The position numbers and the translations under genes were made by a program. Shown here in pieces: positions 1-8,763 of a stretch of DNA of 64,000 bases (its first letter is position 1; each line of letters begins with the position of its first letter). The DNA comes from Candidatus Saccharimonadota bacterium (GTDB lineage: Bacteria > Patescibacteriota > Saccharimonadia > Saccharimonadales > UBA4665). The stretch covers positions 62,001 to 126,000 of the forward strand of contig JAGXIT010000005.1 in the NCBI GenBank assembly GCA_024635495.1, read 5' to 3'. The notes below the pieces were generated by a model. That model saw only the letters and a program-made list of their open reading frames with translations, was not told where the DNA came from and searched no databases.

Positions 1-275
1 AGTTCGACATCATACTGCTTGCGACGAAAGTAATCACGTAATTCTCCCTCGCTGCGCATTCGCCGAGCAACGTAGGCGAGGGCAAGTCCGTAGGCTTTAT
101 CCTCGCCTGCTAATTTCTTGTAGTGCGCGACATCGTCGGCCGTCAGTGCTTGACCGTTGATGATTTTTGCGTCAAGCAAGGCTTGCGCGCTAAGGCTGAA
201 GCTATATTTTCCATCAACAAATATAGAATATCTGTCTGGTATTTTTAGCTGTTGTTTAATGGCGGTTATATTCAT
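1..275 (-). CDS. recX: RecX family regulatory protein (C-terminus outside the window)
   Basis: The minus strand reads MNITAIKQQLKIPDRYSIFV and continues to the window edge. The visible part has the RecX hallmarks: an N-terminal beta segment of the type IPDRYSIFVDGKYSFSLS, then EDKAYGLALAYVARRMRSEG, the first three-helix repeat. RecX binds and modulates the RecA filament. It lies 47 bp downstream of recA on the same strand, the usual recA-recX order. The start at 275 is preceded by an AGGAG-like site about 10 nt upstream. Only about 91 residues are visible, so the RecX tandem repeats cannot be counted. Confidence 0.85.
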   Translation of the reverse strand, partial: MNITAIKQQLKIPDRYSIFVDGKYSFSLSAQALLDAKIINGQALTADDVAHYKKLAGEDKAYGLALAYVARRMRSEGELRDYFRRKQYDVE

Positions 276-321
276 GGCGATGCCCTCACTCCTGGATTAG
301 ACTGGAAGGAGCTAAGAGGAA

Positions 322-1365
322 CTATTCCTTCGTAGCGGCTACGAGTACTTTGGCGGCGATTTCTTCTTGAATCTTAGGGTTTTCTTCGAGGTACGTTTTG
401 GCAGCTTCTCGTCCTTGGCCAATTTTGCTACCACCGTAGGCAAACCATGCGCCAGCCTTCTCGACGATTTCGTGGGTCACTGCAAGGTCAAGCGTATCCC
501 CGGCTTTACTAATACCTTGGTTGTACATGATGTCGAACTCGGCCTCACGGAATGGTGGCGCAATCTTATTCTTTACAACCTTAACCCTGGTTCGGTTGCC
601 AACGACACTATCACCCGTTTTGATTTGTGATATACGGCGAATGTCCATGCGTACGCTGGCATAGAATTTGAGCGCATTACCACCTGTAGTCGTCTCTGGG
701 TTACCGAACATAACACCAATCTTCATACGAATTTGGTTGATGAAAATGACGGTCGTCTTACTGCGACTAATCACACCTGTTAGCTTACGGAGCGCCTGAC
801 TCATGAGTCGTGCCTGCAAGCCCATATGACTGTCGCCCATGTCGCCTTCGATTTCAGCACGTGGAACGAGCGCAGCGACAGAATCTACGACGACAAGGTC
901 AACAGCGTTTGAACGTACGAGCGTCTCGGTGATTTCAAGAGCTTGCTCGCCGTTATCTGGCTGGCTGAGTAGTAAGTTCTCGATGTCGACACCGATGCGC
1001 TTAGCATAGGCCGGGTCGAGTGCATGCTCGGCGTCGATGAATGCTGCTGTACCGCCACGTCGTTGCACCTCGGCGATCGCATGAAGCGCGAGCGTGGTCT
1101 TACCGCTTGATTCTGGTCCGTAAATTTCAACAATTCGGCCACGTGGAATGCCGCCCCCGAGCGCCAAGTCGAGCGAAAGGCTACCAGTTGGAGTACATTC
1201 TACTTCTACGCTATGGTTTTCGCCCAGCTTCATGATTGAGCCCTTGCCGAATTGCTTTTCTATCGACTCAAGTGCGAGCCCCAGTGCTTTTGATTTACCC
1301 TCTGTCGCTGCTTCAGTTGCTTTGCTTGGGGCTTTGTCTGTTGTTTTGTCTGTGGCTTTTGCCAT
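322..1365 (-). CDS. recA: Recombinase RecA
   Basis: Strand-exchange ATPase of homologous recombination. Visible motifs are the Walker [10 protein letters not shown], the segment [11 protein letters not shown] (Walker B), loop L1 around [20 protein letters not shown] and loop L2 with [19 protein letters not shown]. The frame stays open upstream to 1464, but the start at 1365 ([10 protein letters not shown]) has a GAAGGTG site 6 nt ahead, gives a normal 347 residues, and drops an N-terminal extension untypical of RecA. A Lys/Thr/Ala-rich stretch of about 30 residues precedes the conserved core. recX follows. The gene likely also serves recombination of DNA taken up by the pilus/ComEC route seen nearby (inference). 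Confidence 0.97.
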   Translation of the reverse strand: MAKATDKTTDKAPSKATEAATEGKSKALGLALESIEKQFGKGSIMKLGENHSVEVECTPTGSLSLDLALGGGIPRGRIVEIYGPESSGKTTLALHAIAEVQRRGGTAAFIDAEHALDPAYAKRIGVDIENLLLSQPDNGEQALEITETLVRSNAVDLVVVDSVAALVPRAEIEGDMGDSHMGLQARLMSQALRKLTGVISRSKTTVIFINQIRMKIGVMFGNPETTTGGNALKFYASVRMDIRRISQIKTGDSVVGNRTRVKVVKNKIAPPFREAEFDIMYNQGISKAGDTLDLAVTHEIVEKAGAWFAYGGSKIGQGREAAKTYLEENPKIQEEIAAKVLVAATKE

Positions 1366-1474
1366 TATTAGCACCTTCATCCTTTCGTCTACGGCCATCT
1401 CGGCGATGACCTGAACCATTAGTGTTGTAGCACCATGTATACCTACCTGTTCTTCCATTTGCAAACTAAAATAT

Positions 1475-1501
1475 AAATCTATGGGTCCGTCCTATAGATT
1501 T
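1475..1501. repeat. Palindromic repeat on the 3' side of the RAYT gene
   Basis: A perfect 8-bp inverted repeat (AAATCTAT / ATAGATTT) encloses the 11-nt loop GGGTCCGTCCT. The 16-mer TCTATGGGTCCGTCCT inside it recurs exactly at 2142-2157 on the other side of the transposase gene. REP-associated tyrosine transposases recognise small hairpins, so this is the likely cognate end or REP-like unit. Confidence 0.7.
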
Positions 1502-1510
1502 GAAAACTAC

Positions 1511-2128
1511 TTAATTTGTGGCGGCTAATTCGAGTTTGAGAATGTCCATCATCTCTTTAGCATCCTCATAATCTTCAACAAATTGCAAGTACTCAGCCGG
1601 ACTCTCAAAGAGCTCAAGTATTCGTTTTGGCACAATCCATTCATCTGAGATTTGATGCAAATAATACGGCAGACTCGAGTATTCATAATCTCGCCATTGC
1701 TTAGGATTGAGGTGAATGTAACGGCTAATGTGCTGCAAGTAGGCATCATTACTAATATGTGAAGCCTTGTAGCGCGATTCAAAGAGAGGGCCCGAGCGTT
1801 TATATTTCTTATTGAAGTACATACTGTAGCTTGTGAGTAAGCTTCGCATCAACTCCGTCATATCACCCTGATTGTGCTGATACAACAGCAGGTGTACGTG
1901 ATTGGGCATAAGACAAAACGAGAGTAACTCGATTTTGTTTGAATAATTAGGGAATGAAACACCGGCTGAATTCTTCTCTTCCTTAAGTGATAAGTAGCGA
2001 CTGAAGAGTTGTAGCAGTCGCTCGTAGTCGGCTGGCTCACGAAAGATTCTCGAGCGATTACCACCACGAAAATAGACATGATAGTAGCTCTCGGGTAAAT
2101 CGTCTTTGATGACATTGCGGCTTGGCAT
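1511..2128 (-). CDS. REP-associated tyrosine transposase (RAYT, Y1_Tnp family)
   Basis: Single-strand DNA transposase-like protein of 205 residues. The HUH motif is seen as MPNHVHLLLY and the Y1_Tnp core as RSGPLFESRYKASHISNDAYLQHISRYIHLNP. The N-terminal YYHVYFRGGNRSRIF is typical of RAYTs. Family members are usually single-copy, domesticated, and linked to short palindromes rather than full insertion sequences. The gene is bracketed by exact 16-bp direct repeats (1478-1493 and 2142-2157). A TAATAT box lies 6 nt before the ATG. It sits between recA and pilB, transcribed away from pilB. No frameshift is seen, so it is probably intact. The catalytic Tyr is likely in SRYIHLNP or nearby but is not assigned with certainty. 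Confidence 0.88.
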   Translation of the reverse strand: MPSRNVIKDDLPESYYHVYFRGGNRSRIFREPADYERLLQLFSRYLSLKEEKNSAGVSFPNYSNKIELLSFCLMPNHVHLLLYQHNQGDMTELMRSLLTSYSMYFNKKYKRSGPLFESRYKASHISNDAYLQHISRYIHLNPKQWRDYEYSSLPYYLHQISDEWIVPKRILELFESPAEYLQFVEDYEDAKEMMDILKLELAATN

Positions 2129-2141
2129 ACCACCATATTAG

Positions 2142-2157
2142 TCTATGGGTCCGTCCT
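2142..2157. repeat. Direct repeat flanking the RAYT gene (second copy)
   Basis: TCTATGGGTCCGTCCT is identical to 1478-1493. Here the surrounding palindrome is missing, so only the left copy folds into the hairpin. Confidence 0.7.
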
Positions 2158-2184
2158 CACAAAATTACAACGTGAATATACTAC

Positions 2185-2213
2185 TATGGTGCTTGTGGTT
2201 TATGCGTTATAAT
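2185..2213 (+). promoter_or_regulatory. Promoter of the pilus operon
   Basis: A consensus TATAAT at 2208-2213 lies 8 nt before the pilB ATG, so transcription should start at or next to the start codon. The -35 (TATGGT, 17-bp spacing) is weak. No Shine-Dalgarno site can fit, which points to a leaderless mRNA. Confidence 0.6.
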
Positions 2214-2221
2214 TTACCCTA

Positions 2222-4045
2222 ATGCGTGTATCAGATAGTTTGGTGGAGAAACTGCTGAAATCGACCGGAAAACTTACGGCCGAACAGATAGAATCCCTCC
2301 AGAAAGAAGAAAAGAGCCAGAAAAAGCCCCTGCAAGACGTAGTGGTATCTAGTAACACGCTCAGCGAAAAAGAGCTCACGAAATTATACGCCGAAGAAAT
2401 TGACGTGCCTTTTGTCGAAATAACGGCTCGAGACCTACACAAAGAAATCTTGGAACTTATACCTGAGCGAGTCGCCAAACAGTATCGGGCAATATCCTTC
2501 GACATCGACCAAGATGGCACCGTCTATGTCGCGCTTGAAGACCCAGACGATATCCCCGCCATTAACTTCCTCCAGAAGCAACTCGGCAAGCCAGTACGTA
2601 TCCATATCGCCACTGCCTCAAACATTCAAGCAGCGCTAGACAGATATGATGGCGACGGCACGAGCGTCGGTACTGAACTCGAAAAAGTTATAGCTATACA
2701 GGAAAAAGATGACAGCGACGAGGTTGTCGACAAAGCTGATGTCGCTGAGGATTCTCCAATTGCACAAACCATCAACCTTATCATCGACTACGGCGTCCGC
2801 AACGGGGCTAGTGATATTCATATCGAGCCGCGTGAGAACTTCGTCGTCGTACGGTACCGCGTCGATGGCATACTAAGAGAAGCCAATAAACTCCCCCGCA
2901 AAGTGCTCGGAGCACTCGTATCACGTATAAAAATTCTGTCGAACCTTAAAATCGACGAACACCGCGCGCCACAAGATGGACGCTTTAAGATTGTCGTCAG
3001 TAACCACGTCTATGCCTTGCGTGTCTCCACACTCCCGATTGTCGATGGCGAAAAGGTTGTCATGCGTATATTGGACGAATCCAGTAAACCAGCCACCCTC
3101 GAGGAATTAGGTTTTTGGGGCTACGCGCTCAAGGCAGTTCAGCAGGCAATCGTTCAGCCACACGGCATGGTTCTCGTGACCGGACCAACTGGTTCTGGTA
3201 AGTCGACAACCCTTTTTAGCGTACTCAGTATGCTCAACAGCCCTGGTGTCAATATTAGTACCGTTGAAGACCCAGTCGAGTACCGCGTGGTTGGTGCCAA
3301 CCAAACACAGGTGAACCCGCTGGCAGGTATGACCTTTACGAGCGGCCTCCGTGCCCTGCTCCGTCAAGATCCAAATATCATTATGGTTGGTGAGATTCGT
3401 GACGGCGAAACAGCCGACCTCGGCGTCCAAGCTGCGCTGACCGGACACCTCGTCTTCAGCACCCTACATACCAACAATGCCGCCACCTGCCTGCCTCGTC
3501 TGCTTGATATGAATATTGAACCATTCCTTATCGCTAGCACCGTTAGAATCGTCATTGGTCAGCGACTAGTACGTCGTCTGTGCCCTGATTGCCGTGAAGA
3601 TTACACTCCTGACGAGAAACGGCTTGCTGAGCTCGGAAAGATATTTGACCTGAACAATACGGAGACAATGAGTCTCCTGCATGACTTTGAAAAGTCGGCA
3701 CTCGAGGCCGGCATTGGTGCAACGAGCCCGAGCAAAACCAACAAGCGTGACCCTTCACAGCTTGGGACCACGACCACGAATATAACCAAACTTTGGAAGG
3801 CACACGAAGAAGGTTGTGACAGCTGTAATCACAGCGGCTACCACGGCCGAATGGGTATCTACGAAGTCCTACGCAACACCGATGTGGTCCAGCAGCTTAT
3901 CGTTTCAAGTGCAACCAGCGAGAATCTCCAAGAGCAGGCGATCAAAGACGGTATGCTTACTATGCAGATTGATGGTCTCGTTAAAGCACTTCGCGGGCAG
4001 ACATCAATCGAAGAGATTTTGCGTGTAACGGCCGAAAAGGCATAA
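2222..4045 (+). CDS. pilB: Type IV pilus extension ATPase PilB (GspE/PulE family)
   Basis: Cytoplasmic hexameric ATPase that powers pilin assembly. Residues 1-150 form the MshEN/T2SSE_N-type region. The ATPase core has Walker A GPTGSGKSTT, the Asp box around STVEDPVEYR, the Walker B region IIMVGEIRDGETAD and the His box GHLVFSTLHTN. The C-terminal zinc site is CPDC ... CDSC; the two Cys pairs are separated by an unusually long linker of about 75 residues rich in Thr, Ser and Lys. First gene of the pilus locus, 10 bp before pilC. No PilT retraction ATPase is in the window. Length (607 aa) is a little over the usual 560-580, explained by the linker. Confidence 0.96.
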   Translation: MRVSDSLVEKLLKSTGKLTAEQIESLQKEEKSQKKPLQDVVVSSNTLSEKELTKLYAEEIDVPFVEITARDLHKEILELIPERVAKQYRAISFDIDQDGTVYVALEDPDDIPAINFLQKQLGKPVRIHIATASNIQAALDRYDGDGTSVGTELEKVIAIQEKDDSDEVVDKADVAEDSPIAQTINLIIDYGVRNGASDIHIEPRENFVVVRYRVDGILREANKLPRKVLGALVSRIKILSNLKIDEHRAPQDGRFKIVVSNHVYALRVSTLPIVDGEKVVMRILDESSKPATLEELGFWGYALKAVQQAIVQPHGMVLVTGPTGSGKSTTLFSVLSMLNSPGVNISTVEDPVEYRVVGANQTQVNPLAGMTFTSGLRALLRQDPNIIMVGEIRDGETADLGVQAALTGHLVFSTLHTNNAATCLPRLLDMNIEPFLIASTVRIVIGQRLVRRLCPDCREDYTPDEKRLAELGKIFDLNNTETMSLLHDFEKSALEAGIGATSPSKTNKRDPSQLGTTTTNITKLWKAHEEGCDSCNHSGYHGRMGIYEVLRNTDVVQQLIVSSATSENLQEQAIKDGMLTMQIDGLVKALRGQTSIEEILRVTAEKA

Positions 4046-4055
4046 TAAGGATACT

Positions 4056-5285
4056 ATGCAGTTCAACTACAAAGCCCTCCGAAACAAAGACAGCACCAAC
4101 GTTTCGGGTACCATCGATGCAGCCGATCGTGCCACCGCTATCTCTGCACTTAATCATCAAGGCCTACGCCCATTACTTGTGACAGAGGACAATAGTTTAA
4201 AAAATAAATCAATTACCATTCCGGGGCTTGGAAAGAGAGTCAAGACCAGTGAGATGGTCATATTTACACGACAACTTTCAACCATGATTTCTGCCGGTGT
4301 ACCTATCGCTCGAGGCCTCCAGACCCTCAAAGAGAGTGCGACAAGCCCATATTTTCAACGAGTACTCACTGACGTAAGTAAGGATGTTGAGGCTGGTACA
4401 CAGCTTGGTGATGCATTCTCGAAATTCCCTGGAGTTTTTGATGAGGTGTACGTCAATATGGTACGAGCCGGTGAAGAAGGTGGTATTCTCGATGAAATCC
4501 TGAAGCGCCTTGCCGTCCAAGTTGAGCAAAACTCCAGTATCAAAAAGCGCGTAAAAAGCGCCATGACCTATCCGATAGTTATTTTATCCGTCACTGTTAT
4601 CGCATTTTTTGGCATTATGTTCTTTTTGATGCCAAAAATTGCAAAGATTTTGACCGATCTCGGAGGGCCTGATGCGAAGCTGCCTATCTACACTCAAATA
4701 CTCCTCGACATAAGCGATTTCAGCCGACACTATGCGTATATCGTTATCCCGGCAATGGTAGCAATCGTATGGTTTGTGAAGTGGTATGTCGCAACACCAA
4801 AGGGTAAATATCAATTCCATGCACTCATGCTCCGTACGCCAATCGTTAGGACGATTATAACCAAAGTTGCCATCGCCCGCTTCTCACGAACCTTCGCTTC
4901 ACTCATGTCTGCTGGCGTTGGGGTGCTTGACTCGCTATCAGTAACTGGTGGCGCTATCGGCAATAAGGTTATTGAAAAAGAACTATACGATGCCGCTGAT
5001 GAGGTTAAAAACGGCAAGCAATTGTCCGAAGTAATAGCCGGGAGTAAGCATTTCCCGAAAATAGTGTCGCAGATGCTTGCGGTCGGCGAAGAAACCGGCA
5101 CAACCGACACCGTACTTATTAAGGTTGCCGATTTCTACGAAGAAGAGGTTGCCGTTGCAATTGATGGCATCGCCTCTGTCATTGAGCCAGTTATGATTGT
5201 CGTGCTTGGAGCTGGTGTCGGTCTGATCGCTGCAAGCGTGATGGGACCTATTGCGAGCCTGAGTAATAACGTCGGTGGTAACTAA
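4056..5285 (+). CDS. pilC: Type IV pilus inner-membrane platform protein PilC (GspF family)
   Basis: Inner-membrane platform that couples PilB to pilin assembly. It has two T2SSF domains, around residues 65-190 and 270-395; the first contains FTRQLSTMISAGVPIARGLQ and the second the equivalent FSRTFASLMSAGVGVLDSL. Three membrane segments are visible (about 170-192, 223-243 and 375-400). Length of 409 aa is normal. It follows pilB by 10 bp and precedes the main pilin, which has its own promoter. Confidence 0.96.
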   Translation: MQFNYKALRNKDSTNVSGTIDAADRATAISALNHQGLRPLLVTEDNSLKNKSITIPGLGKRVKTSEMVIFTRQLSTMISAGVPIARGLQTLKESATSPYFQRVLTDVSKDVEAGTQLGDAFSKFPGVFDEVYVNMVRAGEEGGILDEILKRLAVQVEQNSSIKKRVKSAMTYPIVILSVTVIAFFGIMFFLMPKIAKILTDLGGPDAKLPIYTQILLDISDFSRHYAYIVIPAMVAIVWFVKWYVATPKGKYQFHALMLRTPIVRTIITKVAIARFSRTFASLMSAGVGVLDSLSVTGGAIGNKVIEKELYDAADEVKNGKQLSEVIAGSKHFPKIVSQMLAVGEETGTTDTVLIKVADFYEEEVAVAIDGIASVIEPVMIVVLGAGVGLIAASVMGPIASLSNNVGGN

Positions 5286-5310
5286 AATTGCACCGTAATA
5301 CATATACAGC

Positions 5311-5338
5311 TTGACGTCATTGTGCTTATGGTTATAAT
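5311..5338 (+). promoter_or_regulatory. Strong sigma-70 type promoter of the major pilin gene
   Basis: TTGACG (5311-5316), a 16-bp spacer and TATAAT (5333-5338). The predicted start near 5345 leaves a leader of about 70 nt that contains a small CGACA/TGTCG hairpin and ends in an AAAGGAGG ribosome-binding site. This suits high pilin expression independent of pilBC. Confidence 0.8.
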
Positions 5339-5413
5339 CAGTGATAGTACTTACGACATTTGTCGTTTGGCTATATAGCAAAATATTTATTAATCAAAGG
5401 AGGGTGGGCTCTC

Positions 5414-5884
5414 ATGATCTCACTTAAAAACAAGGCAAAAGGCTTCACAATCGTTGAGCTTTTGATCGTAATCGTCGTAATCGGCATCTTGGCAACACTT
5501 GTCATCGTGACGTTTACCGGCATCCAACAAAAAGCACGTAACAGTCAAAGACAAACTGATGTTAACGCAGTGACAAGTCATGTTGAGGCATTTTATGCGC
5601 AATATGGTTTCTATCCAACACTCGCTGACCTTCAGGATGCAACATTCCTTTCGACATACATGAAAGGTCTTGACCCAGAAGCACTACGAGATCCTAAGCA
5701 AGCCTCTGGCGCTACTGTTCTCGCAACCGTAGCTGCAGACGCATACTCTTATGTTGCTTCAGGCACTGGCTGCACAAACACAACGGCCACCGCAACTGGC
5801 CCAGTTGATAATGGCTGTACAGCTTTCGTGATGACCGCACAAGAAGAAGGTGGTAGCACCTACACTAAGTCAAGCAATACCTAG
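5414..5884 (+). CDS. Major type IV pilin-like prepilin
   Basis: Class III signal sequence of the type MISLKNKAKG^FTIVELLIV: a short basic leader, the prepilin peptidase site after Gly, and Glu5 of the mature protein, followed by a hydrophobic helix. The globular part has a C-terminal Cys pair (SGTGCTNT ... DNGCTAF) able to close a D-loop-like disulfide. The start at 5414 is fixed by AAAGGAGG at 5396-5403; an in-frame upstream ATG at 5360 would lengthen the leader unnaturally. 156 aa. Own strong promoter and a following hairpin terminator mark it as the abundant subunit. No prepilin peptidase gene is in the window. Confidence 0.93.
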   Translation: MISLKNKAKGFTIVELLIVIVVIGILATLVIVTFTGIQQKARNSQRQTDVNAVTSHVEAFYAQYGFYPTLADLQDATFLSTYMKGLDPEALRDPKQASGATVLATVAADAYSYVASGTGCTNTTATATGPVDNGCTAFVMTAQEEGGSTYTKSSNT

Positions 5885-5900
5885 GGTAGACTTGTAACTT

Positions 5901-5936
5901 ACATAAAATAACGCTCCTCGGGGCGTTATTTTATGT
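5901..5936. terminator. Hairpin terminator after the major pilin
   Basis: A perfect 14-bp stem (ACATAAAATAACGC / GCGTTATTTTATGT) with loop TCCTCGGG. The U-rich 3' arm makes it a plausible terminator or attenuator, separating abundant pilin mRNA from the minor pilin operon. Confidence 0.75.
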
Positions 5937-5994
5937 AAAAATGGCTTGCCCTCTGAAAATAGCACCACCCGCGTTATACTTAAAGATAAGCATT

Positions 5995-6462
5995 ATGGGT
6001 TTATTTCGAAAAAATCATAAAGGACGTTCATCAGAACAAGGCTACACCGCAGTGGAGTTCTTAATTGCTGCAGTCGTATTTGGCATACTCGTCGTTGGCC
6101 TTGTCGATGCCTATCGAAGCTTGGTTCGTTCCTACATGGTGGCTCGTCAGCTCAATGAAATCTATACAGTGCTCAGCGCTTGCCCTGAGATAGACCGAGC
6201 ACTTGAATTTACCTCGCTTACTAGTACTTCGAATTGTGCGCCAAACAATACATTTCAGGCTGAAAACTCCCCCACCGGCACAATCAGCTACACACCTGCC
6301 CTCACCGTCACCGACACAGCTGATTTAGACTCGAGCGACCCCTTGAGCAACTACCCTGACTCAAAAGCGATTGACGTAACCGTCGGTCTCCCAGAATCTC
6401 CATCTGCACAGCCGATGGAGCTGCGCTTACTGATAACAAGGAATGGGATTGGGCAACTCTGA
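5995..6462 (+). CDS. Minor pilin-like protein (PilV/GspI-like position)
   Basis: Prepilin-like N-terminus with a basic leader, G^YTAVEFLIAAVVFGIL (cleavage after Gly, Glu5 present) and one hydrophobic helix. The remaining 120 residues are a Ser/Thr-rich pseudopilin head with two Cys. The start at 5995 is chosen because a TATACT box lies at 5975-5980 and the ATG-to-cleavage distance is normal; the frame is open to 5941. It overlaps the next pilin gene by TGATG, so the two are translationally coupled. Probably part of the pilus-initiating tip complex by analogy with minor pilins; the specific role is inferred. Confidence 0.85.
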   Translation: MGLFRKNHKGRSSEQGYTAVEFLIAAVVFGILVVGLVDAYRSLVRSYMVARQLNEIYTVLSACPEIDRALEFTSLTSTSNCAPNNTFQAENSPTGTISYTPALTVTDTADLDSSDPLSNYPDSKAIDVTVGLPESPSAQPMELRLLITRNGIGQL

Positions 6463-7268
6463 TGCGAATACAAGATGTCCTAAAGCGCTTGCCCACAGAT
6501 AGCCAACGTGGGTTTACGGTCGTAGAGCTTATCGTTGTTATGACGCTGACACTTATTTTTTCGGGTTTGGTGCTTAACTTTGCCCTTGATTATTGGGGCA
6601 GCACTACTTCGCTCAAGAATAGCAACGAGACGCTTATCACTCGACAGACGGCTGCAGATACTCTACGCAGCAATCTAGAGCGGGCTGCAGGGCTTATTGG
6701 CCAGAATAGCATCGGTGATACAAATACGGCAGTAAGTGACCCGTCTGAACCTTCAGGATCATACTGGCTTACTCTACATGCCGTACCCCAAACAATCTCT
6801 ATACCTGCTGACGGTGCCTATGCGCCGGTATTTTACTACACTGCCCCGAGTACCGATACTAATCATCAGTGGATAATGAATGGCCTTGAGCCTTTCTATG
6901 ATGAATTCGTATTGTACCTAGACGGATCAAGCAAAGAGTTACTACTCCGCACCCTGGCAAACCCAAGTGCAAGCGGTAATCGGCGAGAAACCAGTTGCCC
7001 AAAGCCGGCAGTAACAACCACCTGTCCCGGTGACCGTATCGTTTCTGGAGATATTAGCTCGGTTGAAACAAAATATTTCTCACATTCTGGTAACACTATC
7101 GATTACCAGTCCATAGTCGATACAGACACTGGTGCATACATCGGCCCAGACTTCCAATCAGTTGAAGTAGTTGAGGTCAAACTCAACCTATTCAGAAAAG
7201 CAACCATAAATGGCACCAACGACACAAGCGCATCAACGACTGTGCGCATAGCACTGAGGAACGGATAA
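6462..7268 (+). CDS. Minor pilin-like protein (PilW/GspJ-like)
   Basis: Prepilin N-terminus SQRG^FTVVELIVVMTLTLIF with Glu5. A 268-residue protein with a large exported head, larger than a typical pilin as in PilW or GspJ. Two Cys pairs are visible near ETSCPKPAVTTTCPGD. Start codon overlaps the stop of the preceding pilin gene, and the next gene begins 5 bp downstream, so these form one tight operon. Assignment to PilW rests on size and gene order, not on a clear domain match. Confidence 0.85.
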   Translation: MRIQDVLKRLPTDSQRGFTVVELIVVMTLTLIFSGLVLNFALDYWGSTTSLKNSNETLITRQTAADTLRSNLERAAGLIGQNSIGDTNTAVSDPSEPSGSYWLTLHAVPQTISIPADGAYAPVFYYTAPSTDTNHQWIMNGLEPFYDEFVLYLDGSSKELLLRTLANPSASGNRRETSCPKPAVTTTCPGDRIVSGDISSVETKYFSHSGNTIDYQSIVDTDTGAYIGPDFQSVEVVEVKLNLFRKATINGTNDTSASTTVRIALRNG

Positions 7269-7273
7269 ACCCT

Positions 7274-8725
7274 ATGTCTTCTATACGCAGAACCAGGCAA
7301 CAAGGCTCAATCATCGTCACAATACTTATATTGACGGTGTTTTTTAGCACATTAGTGCTGAGCCTATTAGTCGTGACGCAGGCAAATCTTGTTAGATCTC
7401 GTGGTCGCATATTGCTTCTGCAAGCACAGTATTCTGCCGAATCAGGAGTTGATGCAGCTATTGCAGAATTGAATAGTGGGAATACTACTTATGCGGGTGC
7501 GGGTTCTGAAATAACTGTGCTCAACAACAACCAGTATCGAGCAACCTTTACGACTTCGGTGAGTAGCGGCTCCACCACCAAGGAACGTGTCATTCTAGCC
7601 GAGGGTAAAGTATACAGTCCATCATCATCTGCTACTGCCCGCTACACGAGAACGATACGCGTCATCGCCGAACGCACCAGCACCACTACGGCTGCTTCAT
7701 TGCTAAGTCGTAATATAGTAGAGATTGGTAGTGGCGTCAAAAATATCGTCGCAAAGGACACCTACGTAAATGGCTTTATCAAAATGGACAAAAACACCAC
7801 AAACCTCATCGCCGAACATATAACCGTAGGTGGGCGTGAGGTTAGTGCGAATAATTGTTCTATCGCGGGTAGCGGTAATCTCGTAAAACCGACAAGTTTT
7901 AGTGACCCCAGCCAGACTAAAACAGTGCTCAACCTCGCGTACAATAACTGTATTTCCCCACCTGGCAATACCTCAAATAGTGACTTTACCGTAAATTCCA
8001 ATCAATCAACTATCTCAACAGTACAATCAATGTATATACCCTGGGATCAATATTTAGACGCTAGTTACACTGATGCCGGAAGTTGTAGTGATTGGACATC
8101 TGGGACGTCTCCTCACGCCATCCCGAGTACAACTGGGAGCAAAAAGACTCACTATCCCGATAGTAGCGACAATACCTCTGCGTTATGTGGCGCCGGGGGG
8201 GATATTAACCTTGGTAGCGGCACCTACACGATAAATGACTCTGTGCATCTTCGAGCAAATCTTTGCTCAGCTTCAGCCTGCGAGCCAACCTTCGACAACC
8301 CTACGAGTGACGTAAAGTATGTCTTCGTCGAAGGCACTATCAATTTTGGTTCGCTCAATTCACCTGTCGGTAGTGGCCCTATCGTATTTATAGCCTATGG
8401 CGCTGACCCTGGCTCGAAGACTGGTGTCTGTCCGCATGGTGGTGCAATATATATCGGGAAAGATGGCAATACGTATGCGCCAAACATTTACCTCCTAGCC
8501 ATGAATGGTATTTGCTTGGATAAGACAAAATTTAGTCAAGCAAGCCAGCCGAGCACACAACCAAACGGTCTTCCAACGCCTGCATTAGGTGGTATTGGCG
8601 GCAAAAACATTTACGTCGCAACAAACCCTGGATCGCCTTGGGATTTGGCACTTGATCCAGGCTTCCCTGTCGACCAAATTCCTATTGACTTATCCTGGCG
8701 ACAATCAAGATATGAACGGTTGTAA
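7274..8725 (+). CDS. PilX-like pilus assembly/adhesin protein
   Basis: 483 aa. The N-terminus RQQG^SIIVTILILTVFFSTL resembles PilX_N proteins: prepilin-like cleavage site and hydrophobic helix but no Glu5 (Thr instead), as in tip proteins of the PilX/GspK type. The following AQYSAESGVDAAIAEL is the conserved PilX helix. The long C-terminal part (about 350 aa) is Ser/Thr/Gly/Asn-rich with several Cys and looks like a repetitive beta-rich exported domain. Its place at the end of the minor pilin operon suggests a tip adhesin contacting host or substrate surfaces (inference). Confidence 0.8.
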   Translation: MSSIRRTRQQGSIIVTILILTVFFSTLVLSLLVVTQANLVRSRGRILLLQAQYSAESGVDAAIAELNSGNTTYAGAGSEITVLNNNQYRATFTTSVSSGSTTKERVILAEGKVYSPSSSATARYTRTIRVIAERTSTTTAASLLSRNIVEIGSGVKNIVAKDTYVNGFIKMDKNTTNLIAEHITVGGREVSANNCSIAGSGNLVKPTSFSDPSQTKTVLNLAYNNCISPPGNTSNSDFTVNSNQSTISTVQSMYIPWDQYLDASYTDAGSCSDWTSGTSPHAIPSTTGSKKTHYPDSSDNTSALCGAGGDINLGSGTYTINDSVHLRANLCSASACEPTFDNPTSDVKYVFVEGTINFGSLNSPVGSGPIVFIAYGADPGSKTGVCPHGGAIYIGKDGNTYAPNIYLLAMNGICLDKTKFSQASQPSTQPNGLPTPALGGIGGKNIYVATNPGSPWDLALDPGFPVDQIPIDLSWRQSRYERL

Positions 8726-8763
8726 TATGTTATGATGGAAAGTAGCAATACACTTATGCTTGG

